DNA from: JAZRGE01 sp045644025
Lineage (GTDB): Bacteria > Bacillota > Clostridia > Oscillospirales > Acutalibacteraceae
Reading direction: 5' to 3'
NCBI GenBank assembly: GCA_045644025.1
Contig: JAZRGE010000060.1
Coordinates: forward strand, 1 to 27,370
Length of the DNA stretch: 27,370 nucleotides
Position 1 is the stretch's first letter. The number at the start of each line of letters is the position of its first letter. Of this stretch, positions 14,785 to 21,443 are shown piece after piece. A program made the translations under genes and the position numbers. The notes beneath the pieces were generated by a model. That model did not search any database. It was not told the origin of the DNA and saw only the letters and a list, made by a program, of their open reading frames with translations.

Positions 14785-15042
14785 CTATTTGGCTTTCTCT
14801 ATTATTTCGACTACTCTCCATCTCTTATCCTTGGAGATCGGTCTGGTTTCCATTATCAGTACACGGTCGCCAACATTGCACTGATTGTTTTCATCATGGG
14901 CTTTGAACTTAATAGTGTTCTTGATGATCTTTTTGTAAAGGGGATGCTTAACGTTATCCTTAATGGCAACTACAACGGTCTTATCCATCTTGTTGCTGAC
15001 AACTTCGCCTACCCTAGTCTTACGAAGATTTCTTTCACTCAC
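14785..15042 (-). CDS. rpsQ: 30S ribosomal protein S17, GTG start
   Basis: An 85-residue OB-fold 16S rRNA-binding protein. The sequence MSERNLRKTRVGEVVSNKMD, KTVVVAIKDNVKHPLYKKII and the C-terminal ETRPISKDKRWRVVEIIEKA are typical. It starts at GTG with GAGAGG upstream. Order rpmC-rpsQ-rplN is standard. Confidence 0.97.
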   Translation of the reverse strand: MSERNLRKTRVGEVVSNKMDKTVVVAIKDNVKHPLYKKIIKNTIKFKAHDENNQCNVGDRVLIMETRPISKDKRWRVVEIIEKAK

Positions 15043-15062
15043 GGTATTTTACCTCTCTTTCC

Positions 15063-15275
15063 TTACGACTCCGCACCGTTCTGGGAAGCGATCTCGCGCT
15101 CACGCATAATTGTCTTAATGCGGGCGATATCCTTCTTAACGGCAGGTATGCGCATGGGGTTCTCGAGTTGGTTTACTGCGAGCTGAAAGCGCAGATTGAA
15201 CAGCTCTTCCTTGAGTTCCTTAACCTTGGCTTCCAATTCTGCAACAGTCTTTTCTCTCAATTCTTTAGTTGTCAT
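15063..15275 (-). CDS. rpmC: 50S ribosomal protein L29
   Basis: A 70-residue helical-hairpin protein at the tunnel exit, contacting L23. It contains TTKELREKTVAELEAKVKEL, LKEELFNLRFQLAVNQLENP and the second helix VKKDIARIKTIMRERE. Its ATG overlaps the rplP stop as ATGA, so expression should depend on ribosomes finishing rplP. That makes the in-frame TGA in rplP potentially polar on this gene. Confidence 0.97.
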   Translation of the reverse strand: MTTKELREKTVAELEAKVKELKEELFNLRFQLAVNQLENPMRIPAVKKDIARIKTIMREREIASQNGAES

Positions 15276-15697
15276 TCTGCATCACCCGCTTCCTGCTTGG
15301 TAATAAACTTACACTTGATGGGCAGCTTATGAGCAGCAAGACGCATAGCCCCACGAGCCAGCTCTTCGCTACCGCCGCCGATTTCAAACATAACCCTACC
15401 CGGCTTAACAACTGCTACCCAGTACTCGGGCGAACCTTTACCGGAACCCATTCGAGTTTCGGCAGGCTTCTGAGTGATAGGCTTATCGGGGAAGATTTTG
15501 ATTCAAACCTGACCGCCACGCTTGATGTAACGAGTCATAGCAATACGAGCAGCCTCGATCTGGTTGGATGTGATCCATGCAGGTTCTGTAGCCTGGAGAC
15601 CGAAATCACCGTGAGAAACGGTGTTTCCTCTCTGGGCAGTACCGGTAAGACGGCCTCTCTGAACTCTGCGGTATTTAACTCTTTTGGGCAGCAACAT
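15272..15697 (-). CDS. rplP: 50S ribosomal protein L16, interrupted by an in-frame TGA at codon 65
   Basis: L16 is a large-subunit protein near the A site and is needed for late 50S assembly. The frame from ATG 15697 gives MLLPKRVKYRRVQRGRLTG up to ARIAMTRYIKRGGQV (residue 64), then TGA at 15505-15503. The same frame continues with IKIFPDKPITQKPAETRMGS, GKGSPEYWVAVVKPGRVMFE and LAAHKLPIKCKFITKQEAGD to a TGA at 15272, for 141 codons before the stop, the normal L16 length. In B. subtilis and E. coli the residue at the TGA is Trp (GG(K)VWIK). One base, 15503, separates TGA from TGG. There is no frameshift. The start overlaps the rpsC stop by one base and the end overlaps rpmC. Confidence 0.93.
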
Positions 15698-16362
15698 TAG
15701 CGGTTGCCTCCTTCCTTGCGGGAACCGCGGGCATCGTGAAGAACTTCGCCCATGTAGATCCAAACCTTAACACCAATGCGGCCATAGGTGGTCTTTGCCT
15801 CGGCAAAGCCGTAGTCTATATCAGCGCGCAGAGTCTGCAGCGGAATGGTTCCCTCATGATAGTGCTCGGTACGGGCAATTTCAGCACCGCCAAGACGGCC
15901 CGATACCTGTGTTTTGATACCTTTTGCGCCCAGACGCATTGTGCGGCCGAGAGCGAGCTTCATTGCGCGGCGGAAGGAGATACGCTTCTCGAGCTGAGCA
16001 GCGATATTCTCGGCAACCAACTGTGCATTCATATCGGGGTTCTTGATCTCCACGATGTTGATGAACACGGGTTTGCCCAGCTTCTCCTGGCAAATTGCAC
16101 GAAGCTTTTCGATTTCTGCGCCGTTTCTGCCGATAACCATACCGGGCTTTGCGCAGTGAATGTGGATCCTTACCTTGGAGGCATCCCTTTCGATCTCGAT
16201 CTTGGGTACGCCTGCATCGTAAAGACGTTCTTTGAGATACTTACGAAGGTTGTAGTCCTCAACCAGCATATCTCCGAAGTCTTTGTCTTTAGCAAACCAA
16301 CGGGAATCCCAATTTTTGATAACGCCTACACGGAAACCGTTAGGATTAACTTTCTGGCCCAT
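15697..16362 (-). CDS. rpsC: 30S ribosomal protein S3
   Basis: A 221-residue protein at the mRNA entry site. The N-terminal MGQKVNPNGFRVGVIKNWDS is canonical. The KH domain carries the GXXG loop G78-R-N-G81 (PGMVIGRNGAEIEKLR), and the C-terminal domain has SFRRAMKLALGRTMRLGAKG and GRLGGAEIARTE. The GGAGG for rplP is within its last codons and its TAA shares a base with the rplP ATG, so the two are translationally coupled. Confidence 0.98.
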   Translation of the reverse strand: MGQKVNPNGFRVGVIKNWDSRWFAKDKDFGDMLVEDYNLRKYLKERLYDAGVPKIEIERDASKVRIHIHCAKPGMVIGRNGAEIEKLRAICQEKLGKPVFINIVEIKNPDMNAQLVAENIAAQLEKRISFRRAMKLALGRTMRLGAKGIKTQVSGRLGGAEIARTEHYHEGTIPLQTLRADIDYGFAEAKTTYGRIGVKVWIYMGEVLHDARGSRKEGGNR

Positions 16363-16377
16363 AACTCAACCTCCTTC

Positions 16378-16716
16378 TTAGTCTTCAAGTTCCCTGAGAA
16401 CCAGGGTAACGTGAGAAGTTCTCTTCAAAATGCGATGTGCACGGCCATGATCCTTAGGACGAATTCTCTTAAGAATAGGTCCGGGGCATGCAAAGCACTC
16501 TGCAACATACAGCTTAGATGCATCCATATTGTGGTTGTTTTCTGCATTCGCGATGGCGGATTTCAGAAGCTTTACAAGATACTCACAAGCGGCCTTGGGA
16601 GTATGCTCCAAAATCGCTACTGCCTTTTCGGCAGGCTGCTTCCTGATAAGATCCAGAACGATCTGAACCTTACGGGGCGAAATGCGGGCGTATTTTAACG
16701 TAGCCCTTGCTTCCAT
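16378..16716 (-). CDS. rplV: 50S ribosomal protein L22
   Basis: A 112-residue protein whose extended beta-hairpin lines the exit tunnel. It has ATLKYARISPRKVQIVLDLI at the N-terminus, LLKSAIANAENNHNMDASKL, and the tunnel hairpin region RIRPKDHGRAHRILKRTSHV. The hairpin looks normal, with no insertion of the type seen in macrolide-resistant variants. AAGGAG lies upstream of ATG 16716. Confidence 0.98.
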   Translation of the reverse strand: MEARATLKYARISPRKVQIVLDLIRKQPAEKAVAILEHTPKAACEYLVKLLKSAIANAENNHNMDASKLYVAECFACPGPILKRIRPKDHGRAHRILKRTSHVTLVLRELED

Positions 16717-16736
16717 TGTTATACTCTCCTTTCGGC

Positions 16737-17009
16737 CTACTTAGAAGTCTTGGAACCGGCGTGTCCCTTAAAGGTTCTGGTGGGGGCAAACTCACCGAGC
16801 TTGTGGCCTACCATATCTTCAGTTACATATACCGGAACATGCTTGCGACCGTCGTGGACGGCAAATGTATGACCAACGAAATCCGGGAAAATTGTGGAGG
16901 AACGGCTCCATGTTTTGAGAACGATCTTTTCACCGGTTGCATTCATTGCTTTAACCCTTTTGAGCAGCACAGGCTGAACATAAGGTCCTTTTTTAACACT
17001 TCTTCCCAT
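16737..17009 (-). CDS. rpsS: 30S ribosomal protein S19
   Basis: A 90-residue protein of the 30S head that pairs with S13. The sequence MGRSVKKGPYVQPVLLKRVK, WSRSSTIFPDFVGHTFAVHD and LGEFAPTRTFKGHAGSKTSK is nearly invariant in the family. GGAG lies upstream; spacing of 18 nt to rplB. Confidence 0.98.
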   Translation of the reverse strand: MGRSVKKGPYVQPVLLKRVKAMNATGEKIVLKTWSRSSTIFPDFVGHTFAVHDGRKHVPVYVTEDMVGHKLGEFAPTRTFKGHAGSKTSK

Positions 17010-17027
17010 AATTCACAACTCCTTCCA

Positions 17028-17861
17028 CTATTTCGCGTTGCGACGCTTGACAATGTACTTGTCGGTGCGGGCGTGCTTAGCGCGGGTCTTGTAGCCAAGA
17101 GCAGGTTTACCCCAAGGAGTAACCGGTCCGGGTCTACCGATGGGAGATTTACCCTCACCACCACCATGAGGATGGTCGCAGGGGTTCATAACAGAACCGC
17201 GAACTGTGGGACGCCAACCCATGTGGCGCTTCCTACCGGCCTTACCGATGTTTACGTTCTCGTGCTCAGGATTGCTTACCTGACCGATTGTGGCCATGCA
17301 AGTGTTGGGCACATTTCTCAACTCACCGGAGGGCAGACGAAGCAGAGCCATGCCGTTTTCCTTGGCCATAAGCTGGGCCATGTTACCGGCGGAACGGGCA
17401 AGCTGAGCGCCCTTTCCGGGATAAAGCTCTACGTTGTGGATGAAGGTACCGGTGGGGATGTTGATAAGGGGCAGGGCGTTGCCGGCCTTGATATCAGCAT
17501 CGGGACCGCTTACGACTGTGTCGCCGACCTTCAGGCCCACGGGGGCGATGATGTATCTCTTTTCGCCGTCTTCATACTGAAGAAGGGCGATAAAAGCGGT
17601 ACGGTTGGGATCGTATTCAAGAGTCATAACAGTGGCGGGGATGCCGGTCTTATTTCTCTTGAAATCGATGATCCTGTACTTACGACGGTTTCCGCCGCCG
17701 CGATGTCTGACCGTGATCCTGCCGTAGCTATTGCGGCCGGAGTTCTTCTTAACGGTTTCCAGCAAGCTCTTTTCGGGAGCAACCTTGGAAAGTTCCGAGT
17801 AGTCTATAACGGTCATTCCACGCATACCAGGCGTGGTAGGCTTATAAAATTTAACTGCCAT
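17028..17861 (-). CDS. rplB: 50S ribosomal protein L2
   Basis: A 277-residue primary 23S rRNA-binding protein required for subunit joining and peptidyl transfer. Typical segments are KSLLETVKKNSGRNSYGRIT, RHRGGGNRRKYRIIDFKRNK, and the C-terminal WRPTVRGSVMNPCDHPHGGG, whose His in HPHGGGEG corresponds to the functionally important His229 of E. coli. It follows a 68-nt spacer after rplW with two small hairpins. Confidence 0.98.
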   Translation of the reverse strand: MAVKFYKPTTPGMRGMTVIDYSELSKVAPEKSLLETVKKNSGRNSYGRITVRHRGGGNRRKYRIIDFKRNKTGIPATVMTLEYDPNRTAFIALLQYEDGEKRYIIAPVGLKVGDTVVSGPDADIKAGNALPLINIPTGTFIHNVELYPGKGAQLARSAGNMAQLMAKENGMALLRLPSGELRNVPNTCMATIGQVSNPEHENVNIGKAGRKRHMGWRPTVRGSVMNPCDHPHGGGEGKSPIGRPGPVTPWGKPALGYKTRAKHARTDKYIVKRRNAK

Positions 17862-17929
17862 TTTAACTCACTCTCCTATTTTGGCTTAGCGGGGATTTAA
17901 TCCCGATACATTGCCTTATCGGCCTTTTG

Positions 17930-18232
17930 TTATCTGAGTCCTTCAAAGAACTCGATGGGCTTGGCCTTGGGGGACAGAGTAACAATGGCTTTCTTCCAAT
18001 CGGGGGTGTAACCCGAGAAGCGGCCCATGCGTCTCATCTGTCCGCGAACATTCATGGTGTTTACCTTAATAACATCGCCCTTCTTAAGCTTGAAAACCTT
18101 TTCAACAGCCTGAGCGATCTCAATCTTACCGGCATCGGAAGCAACCTTGAAGGTGTACTTCTTATCGGGTGTGCCGGACATGCTCTTTTCAGTGATGATA
18201 GGAGCAATGATTATATCTTCTGCAACTCTCAT
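17930..18232 (-). CDS. rplW: 50S ribosomal protein L23
   Basis: A 100-residue protein at the tunnel exit that docks trigger factor and SRP. It shows IIAPIITEKSMSGTPDKKYT, VASDAGKIEIAQAVEKVFKL and the conserved tip VNTMNVRGQMRRMGRFSGYT. Its ATG overlaps the rplD stop as ATGA. Confidence 0.97.
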   Translation of the reverse strand: MRVAEDIIIAPIITEKSMSGTPDKKYTFKVASDAGKIEIAQAVEKVFKLKKGDVIKVNTMNVRGQMRRMGRFSGYTPDWKKAIVTLSPKAKPIEFFEGLR

Positions 18233-18852
18233 GCGTAGACCTCCTCAATCTTCGCAACGGCATCCTTAACAATAACGAGCTTATCGGCATTAAGGATATC
18301 GTAGGTATTGATGGTGTTGACACCGGCAGTCTTGAGGCCTGCAATGTTGTTGGCACTCTTGATAGCCACAGTATCGTGATCGGCAAGAACAAGCAGAACC
18401 TTCTTTTCTGCACCGATGGCCTTCATGCAATCAGCAACAGTCTTGGTCTTGTAGCCTTCAACGGTGAGGGCATCAAGAACGATGAGCGAATTGTTGAGAA
18501 CCTTATCGGAAAGGGCAGACTTAAGAGCAAGTCTCTTAACCTTTTTGTTCAAAGTGTAGGAATAATCTCTAGGCTTGGGGCCCAGGGCGATACCGCCGTG
18601 AGTCCACTGGGGAGCACGAATGGAGCCCTGCCTTGCGTGGCCGGTTCCCTTCTGCCTCCAGGGCTTTCTGCCGCCGCCGGAAACTTCGCTACGGGTGAGG
18701 GTAGACTGAGTACCCTGTCTCTGGTTGGCCAGATAATTTACAACAGCTGCATGAAGGACTGCCTTGTTGGGCTCGATTCCGAAGATAGCATCGGAAAGCT
18801 TGAGAGAGCCAACATTATTTCCCTTCATATCCAAAATTGCTACATTAGGCAT
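18229..18852 (-). CDS. rplD: 50S ribosomal protein L4
   Basis: A 207-residue protein with a long loop lining the exit tunnel (GGGRKPWRQKGTGHARQGS) and a globular exterior domain. The N-terminus MPNVAILDMKGNNVGSLKLS and RDYSYTLNKKVKRLALKSAL fit the family. In E. coli L4 represses its own operon through the S10 leader; whether it does so here is open, but this operon does have a long structured leader. Its TGA stop overlaps rplW. Confidence 0.98.
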   Translation of the reverse strand: MPNVAILDMKGNNVGSLKLSDAIFGIEPNKAVLHAAVVNYLANQRQGTQSTLTRSEVSGGGRKPWRQKGTGHARQGSIRAPQWTHGGIALGPKPRDYSYTLNKKVKRLALKSALSDKVLNNSLIVLDALTVEGYKTKTVADCMKAIGAEKKVLLVLADHDTVAIKSANNIAGLKTAGVNTINTYDILNADKLVIVKDAVAKIEEVYA

Positions 18853-18870
18853 AATTCAGCACTCCTTCCC

Positions 18871-19500
18871 TTATGCTTTAACGCTGTCTACCAAGACAAC
18901 GATGCCGCCCTTGGGGCCGGGGATGGCACCCTTAACAGCGATGATGTTGTTTTCGGCATCCACCTTAACAACCTCGAGGTTCTGAACAGTAACCCTCTCG
19001 GCACCAAGATGGCCGGCCATTTTCTTGCCCTTGAAGATACGGGCAGGATCGATAACACCGAGCGAACCGCCGTGACGGTGAACAGGGCCGGTACCGTGGG
19101 TCTCCTTAAGGCGGGAGAAGTTCCAACGCTTGATAACGCCGGCATAACCCTTACCTTTGCTGGTGCCCCTCACATCGACCTTGTCGCCCTCGGCGAAAAC
19201 GTCTGCTTTGATAATGTCGCCTACGTTGGCAGCAGAGATATCTGCAAGCCTGAACTCACGCAGGACCTTCTTGGGAGCTACATCGCCTTTTGCGAAGTGG
19301 CCCTTCTGAGGCTTGTTTACCTTGTTGGCCTTCAGATCACCGAAGCCATACTGTACTGCCTCATAGCCATCGTTCTCGATGGTCTTCTTCTGGCTGATCA
19401 CGCAGGGGCCCGCTTCAACAACGGTAACCGGCACGACCTTGCCGTTCTGGTCGAAAAGCTGGGTCATACCAAGCTTCTTACCAATGATTGCCTTTTGCAT
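18871..19500 (-). CDS. rplC: 50S ribosomal protein L3
   Basis: A 209-residue early-assembly protein whose internal loop reaches towards the peptidyl transferase centre. It contains AIIGKKLGMTQLFDQNGKVV, VDVRGTSKGKGYAGVIKRWN, and HGTGPVHRHGGSLG with the conserved loop residues. GGAGG lies upstream. The 59-nt spacer from rpsJ holds a 6-bp hairpin (19526-19541). Confidence 0.98.
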   Translation of the reverse strand: MQKAIIGKKLGMTQLFDQNGKVVPVTVVEAGPCVISQKKTIENDGYEAVQYGFGDLKANKVNKPQKGHFAKGDVAPKKVLREFRLADISAANVGDIIKADVFAEGDKVDVRGTSKGKGYAGVIKRWNFSRLKETHGTGPVHRHGGSLGVIDPARIFKGKKMAGHLGAERVTVQNLEVVKVDAENNIIAVKGAIPGPKGGIVVLVDSVKA

Positions 19501-19559
19501 TTATTTTTCCTCCTTTTGGTTATTGGTTGGGTCTCCCCAACTTGACCACGCCCGTGTGA

Positions 19560-19871
19560 TTATAATTTAATATCGATTTCTACACCGGCGGGGAGCTCAA
19601 GACCCATCAGAGCTTCAACAGTCTTGTTGGAAGGTCTGAGGATGTCGATAAGCCTTTTGTGTGTTCTGGTCTCAAACTGCTCACGGCTATCCTTATACTT
19701 ATGAACAGCGCGGAGAATTGTGACGACCTCTTTTTCGGTAGGCAGCGGAATAGGACCGGAAATCTTAGCGCCTGTCCTCTTAGCTGTCTCCACGATCTTC
19801 TCTGCAGCCTGATCTACAAGAGCATGATCGTAACCTTTGAGCCTGATTCTGATTTTTTCTTTTGTTGCCAT
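19560..19871 (-). CDS. rpsJ: 30S ribosomal protein S10 (NusE)
   Basis: A 103-residue protein of the 30S head that also acts as NusE with NusB in antitermination and couples transcription to translation through NusG. It shows KIRIRLKGYDHALVDQAAEK, the long loop SGPIPLPTEKEVVTILRAVH, and FETRTHKRLIDILRPSNKTV. ATG 19871 has GGAGG eight bases upstream. It is the first gene of the 15-kb cluster, preceded by a leader of about 260 nt and not by tuf as in the E. coli and many Firmicute arrangements. Confidence 0.98.
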   Translation of the reverse strand: MATKEKIRIRLKGYDHALVDQAAEKIVETAKRTGAKISGPIPLPTEKEVVTILRAVHKYKDSREQFETRTHKRLIDILRPSNKTVEALMGLELPAGVEIDIKL

Positions 19872-20133
19872 TTTTCTTTCCTCCATAATCTTGGCGAGCG
19901 GATAAGAAAGCTTCCACTGTTCCGTGTGTTTCGCACCTATCCGTTATAAAACCGGATGGTGCTGCCAAGCAGTCCTATCCGGGAGCTGAACGCAGAAATA
20001 TAGCGTTCGCGCACATAAAGCGTGCTGCATTTCTCTTTCGCCCGGTTTGTAAATCGGACATACTCCGCGGAAATTCCCCGGCTCTTCGGCCGGCGACCTC
20101 CCGCATCATCGCATACCATGCACATAAGCGTGC
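19872..20133 (-). promoter_or_regulatory. Long structured 5' leader of the S10 operon
   Basis: About 260 nt between the inferred transcription start (near 20133) and rpsJ. On the minus-strand RNA I see, in order: a 5'-terminal hairpin GCAC-GCTTAT-GTGC (20133-20120); CCGGC/GCCGG (20093-20078); a second GCAC-GCTTTAT-GTGC hairpin (20025-20011); GAACGC/GCGTTC (20008-19988); and a strong stem CCGGAT/ATCCGG with inner CTGC/GCAG (19982-19952), followed by GGTTTTATAA. A further TATCCG near 19900 could pair with either CGGATA upstream, giving alternative folds. This has the look of an attenuator or r-protein binding leader; the ligand is unknown. Confidence 0.65.
19952..19982 (-). other. Attenuator-like hairpin in the S10 leader
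   Basis: CCGGAT/ATCCGG (six pairs) encloses CTGC/GCAG (four pairs, 3-nt loop), with the following minus-strand sequence TTTTATAA. It is the most stable-looking stem of the leader and is placed about 80 nt before rpsJ. The T-run is only four bases, so efficient termination is doubtful; conditional termination is possible. Confidence 0.5.
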
Positions 20134-20139
20134 CCAAGT

Positions 20140-20168
20140 ATCATACCACAACAAATATGCAAATGCAA
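20140..20168 (-). promoter_or_regulatory. Promoter of the S10-spc-alpha supercluster
   Basis: Minus strand -35 TTGCAT (20168-20163), a 17-bp spacer ending TGTGG, and -10 TATGAT (20145-20140). Directly upstream are four phased A-tracts (20172-20210). Transcription should begin near 20133, at the first base of a hairpin. Confidence 0.85.
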
Positions 20169-20171
20169 GTG

Positions 20172-20210
20172 TTTTTTGCAATTTTTTTCAAAGTTTTTTT
20201 GCACCTTTTT
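20172..20210 (-). promoter_or_regulatory. Phased A-tracts upstream of the S10 promoter (UP element or bend)
   Basis: On the minus strand four A-runs of 5-7 bases begin at intervals of 10-12 bp (plus-strand T-runs at 20172-20177, 20182-20188, 20194-20200 and 20206-20210), immediately 5' of the -35 box. Helically phased A-tracts bend DNA, and A-rich sequence here fits an UP element for the alpha C-terminal domain. Confidence 0.65.
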
Positions 20211-20238
20211 CCGCCCTATATATTATATATATAATAAT

Positions 20239-20270
20239 GTAGGCGACCGCAAATTTCTGCGGCCGCCTAC
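20239..20270 (-). terminator. Hairpin after the SurA-like lipoprotein gene
   Basis: A long stem GTAGGCG-CCGCA/TGCGG-CGCCTAC with one A-C mismatch (20239-20251 with 20258-20270), 18 bases after the stop codon. What follows on the minus strand is A/T-alternating (TTATTATATATATAATA) and not a clean T-run, so it is a probable but imperfect terminator. Confidence 0.65.
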
Positions 20271-20287
20271 GCTCACATTACTTAAAT

Positions 20288-21394
20288 TTATTCCACTATC
20301 TCGATCTCATAGTTCTTCATAATTTCAGCCATTTTCTTATCCACAGCCTCTTGGCGGAGATCGAAATCGTTGTCGTAATCTGCCAAGGGGCATATCATTT
20401 CAATATATCTGGCTCTCTTCTCTCTTTCGAGTGCGTCATCCGCCATTCTTTGGCGATATTGTGCTAAGGTGAGCCCTTCGGCCTGAGCGCAGGCTTCAAG
20501 CCACGTGCGTATACTCTCAAAACCAGCATCTAAATTTTTCAGATATGCTTCTCTTACGGCATTGTTATCCAGAGTTATTCCCGCCTTATCCGCTTCAAGA
20601 ACCATTATCCTGTTTTGAATATACATCCACAGAAGTTGCTCATCGGTTTTCTTGTATTTTGCGATAAACGGATCCTTTTCGCCATCCTTATAAGACGATA
20701 GTTCCATATATTTTTCAATTTCAAGGCGATGGGCAGCCCGTATCTTGAGAATATCGCGCATATAAATAGGATTTCCGTTGATATAGCAACCCACCGCGTC
20801 GGTGGCACACGCTTCCTTAATCGCTGCCAGATATTTCTTTTCGGCCTCCCCGTTAGGGTCGCGCTGCGATGAAACAGTAGTACTCATAACGCCCCCACCG
20901 TTCTCCGGAGCTTCCTTCATTTTCCTCACAATCGACATCAATTCTTCGGTCGCATTCTCGTTGCTGATTTCATAATCGTTGCCCCAGAACAATTTTCTCT
21001 CCGAGATCAGGCAAATTGTGACAGGCAGAGCTTCGGGGAAGATTGCGGTTATATTATAGGCGCCCGCACCGTCTATTCCGATTTCCTCATCCGTGGGAGA
21101 AAGCCTTATTTCCCTTATCCAGGCTTTAATGTCTTCCATTACTTCATCATCGGCAAAATATGTTTTGGACACAGGCCCATGAGAAACCATTATATCTATT
21201 TCTAAAATGTTTGTGCCGTTGGCAACGGCGGCCAGTTTCTCACCTATCTGGATCATTTCGTCGGTAAGCTCTTCTTCGGACACCGCCCAAAAGCTTTTGG
21301 CATTCATCGGGGCAATAGGCTTTTCTTTATTCTCGGTGCAACCGCCAATAAATAAAAGCATCACTGCACACAAAACGCAAAAAAATTTCTTCAT
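20288..21394 (-). CDS. Lipoprotein with an unnamed N-terminal domain and a SurA N-terminal-like region
   Basis: A 368-residue predicted lipoprotein. The signal peptide is MKKFFCVLCAVMLLFIGGC with lipobox Cys19. Residues about 45-160 form an alpha/beta domain (TYFADDEVMEDIKAWIREIR ... YEISNENATEELMSIVRKMK) that resembles the domain of the second lipoprotein at 25964-26476. Residues about 203-335 (YINGNPIYMRDILKIR, LQNRIMVLEADKAGIT-like segment, EGLTLAQYRQRM) follow the pattern of the SurA/PrsA N-terminal chaperone domain, but no PPIase domain follows. A role in extracytoplasmic folding is inference. GGAGG precedes ATG by seven bases. It has its own promoter with a 5'-terminal hairpin. Confidence 0.8.
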   Translation of the reverse strand: MKKFFCVLCAVMLLFIGGCTENKEKPIAPMNAKSFWAVSEEELTDEMIQIGEKLAAVANGTNILEIDIMVSHGPVSKTYFADDEVMEDIKAWIREIRLSPTDEEIGIDGAGAYNITAIFPEALPVTICLISERKLFWGNDYEISNENATEELMSIVRKMKEAPENGGGVMSTTVSSQRDPNGEAEKKYLAAIKEACATDAVGCYINGNPIYMRDILKIRAAHRLEIEKYMELSSYKDGEKDPFIAKYKKTDEQLLWMYIQNRIMVLEADKAGITLDNNAVREAYLKNLDAGFESIRTWLEACAQAEGLTLAQYRQRMADDALEREKRARYIEMICPLADYDNDFDLRQEAVDKKMAEIMKNYEIEIVE

Positions 21395-21420
21395 ATGGGT
21401 ACCTCCACTTCAAAGTCTTT

Positions 21421-21439
21421 ATGGCACCTGCGGTGCCAT
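21421..21439 (-). promoter_or_regulatory. 5'-terminal mRNA hairpin, copy 1
   Basis: Inverted repeat ATGGCACC/GGTGCCAT with a 3-nt loop, four bases after the -10 box. The transcript would therefore start in or just before its first arm. The identical 19-bp sequence occurs at the same offset at 26501-26519. Confidence 0.85.
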
Positions 21440-21443
21440 CTGC

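Noticed and set aside
15290..15505. Selenocysteine insertion at the rplP TGA
   Set aside because: The aligned residue is Trp, not Cys, and I see no SECIS-like hairpin just after the TGA.
15272..15697. Genome-wide reassignment of UGA to tryptophan to explain the rplP codon
   Set aside because: rpsK, rplD, proS, the DUF2975 gene and rplP all end with TGA at the normal protein end, and Trp elsewhere is TGG, including one later in rplP (EYWVAV). A standard code with a local exception or an error fits better.
19526..19541. GTTGGG/CCCAAC hairpin between rplC and rpsJ as a regulatory site
   Set aside because: It is short and isolated, with no second pairing and no link to a ribosome binding site. 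It is noted only as a feature of the 59-nt spacer.
19937..20125. A 62-codon open frame through the S10 leader (minus strand, beginning MCMVCDDAGGRRPK)
   Set aside because: The first ATG would be about eight bases from the inferred transcript end, with no Shine-Dalgarno. The codons run through strong hairpins and the product resembles nothing I know. A leader peptide cannot be excluded, but chance is more likely.
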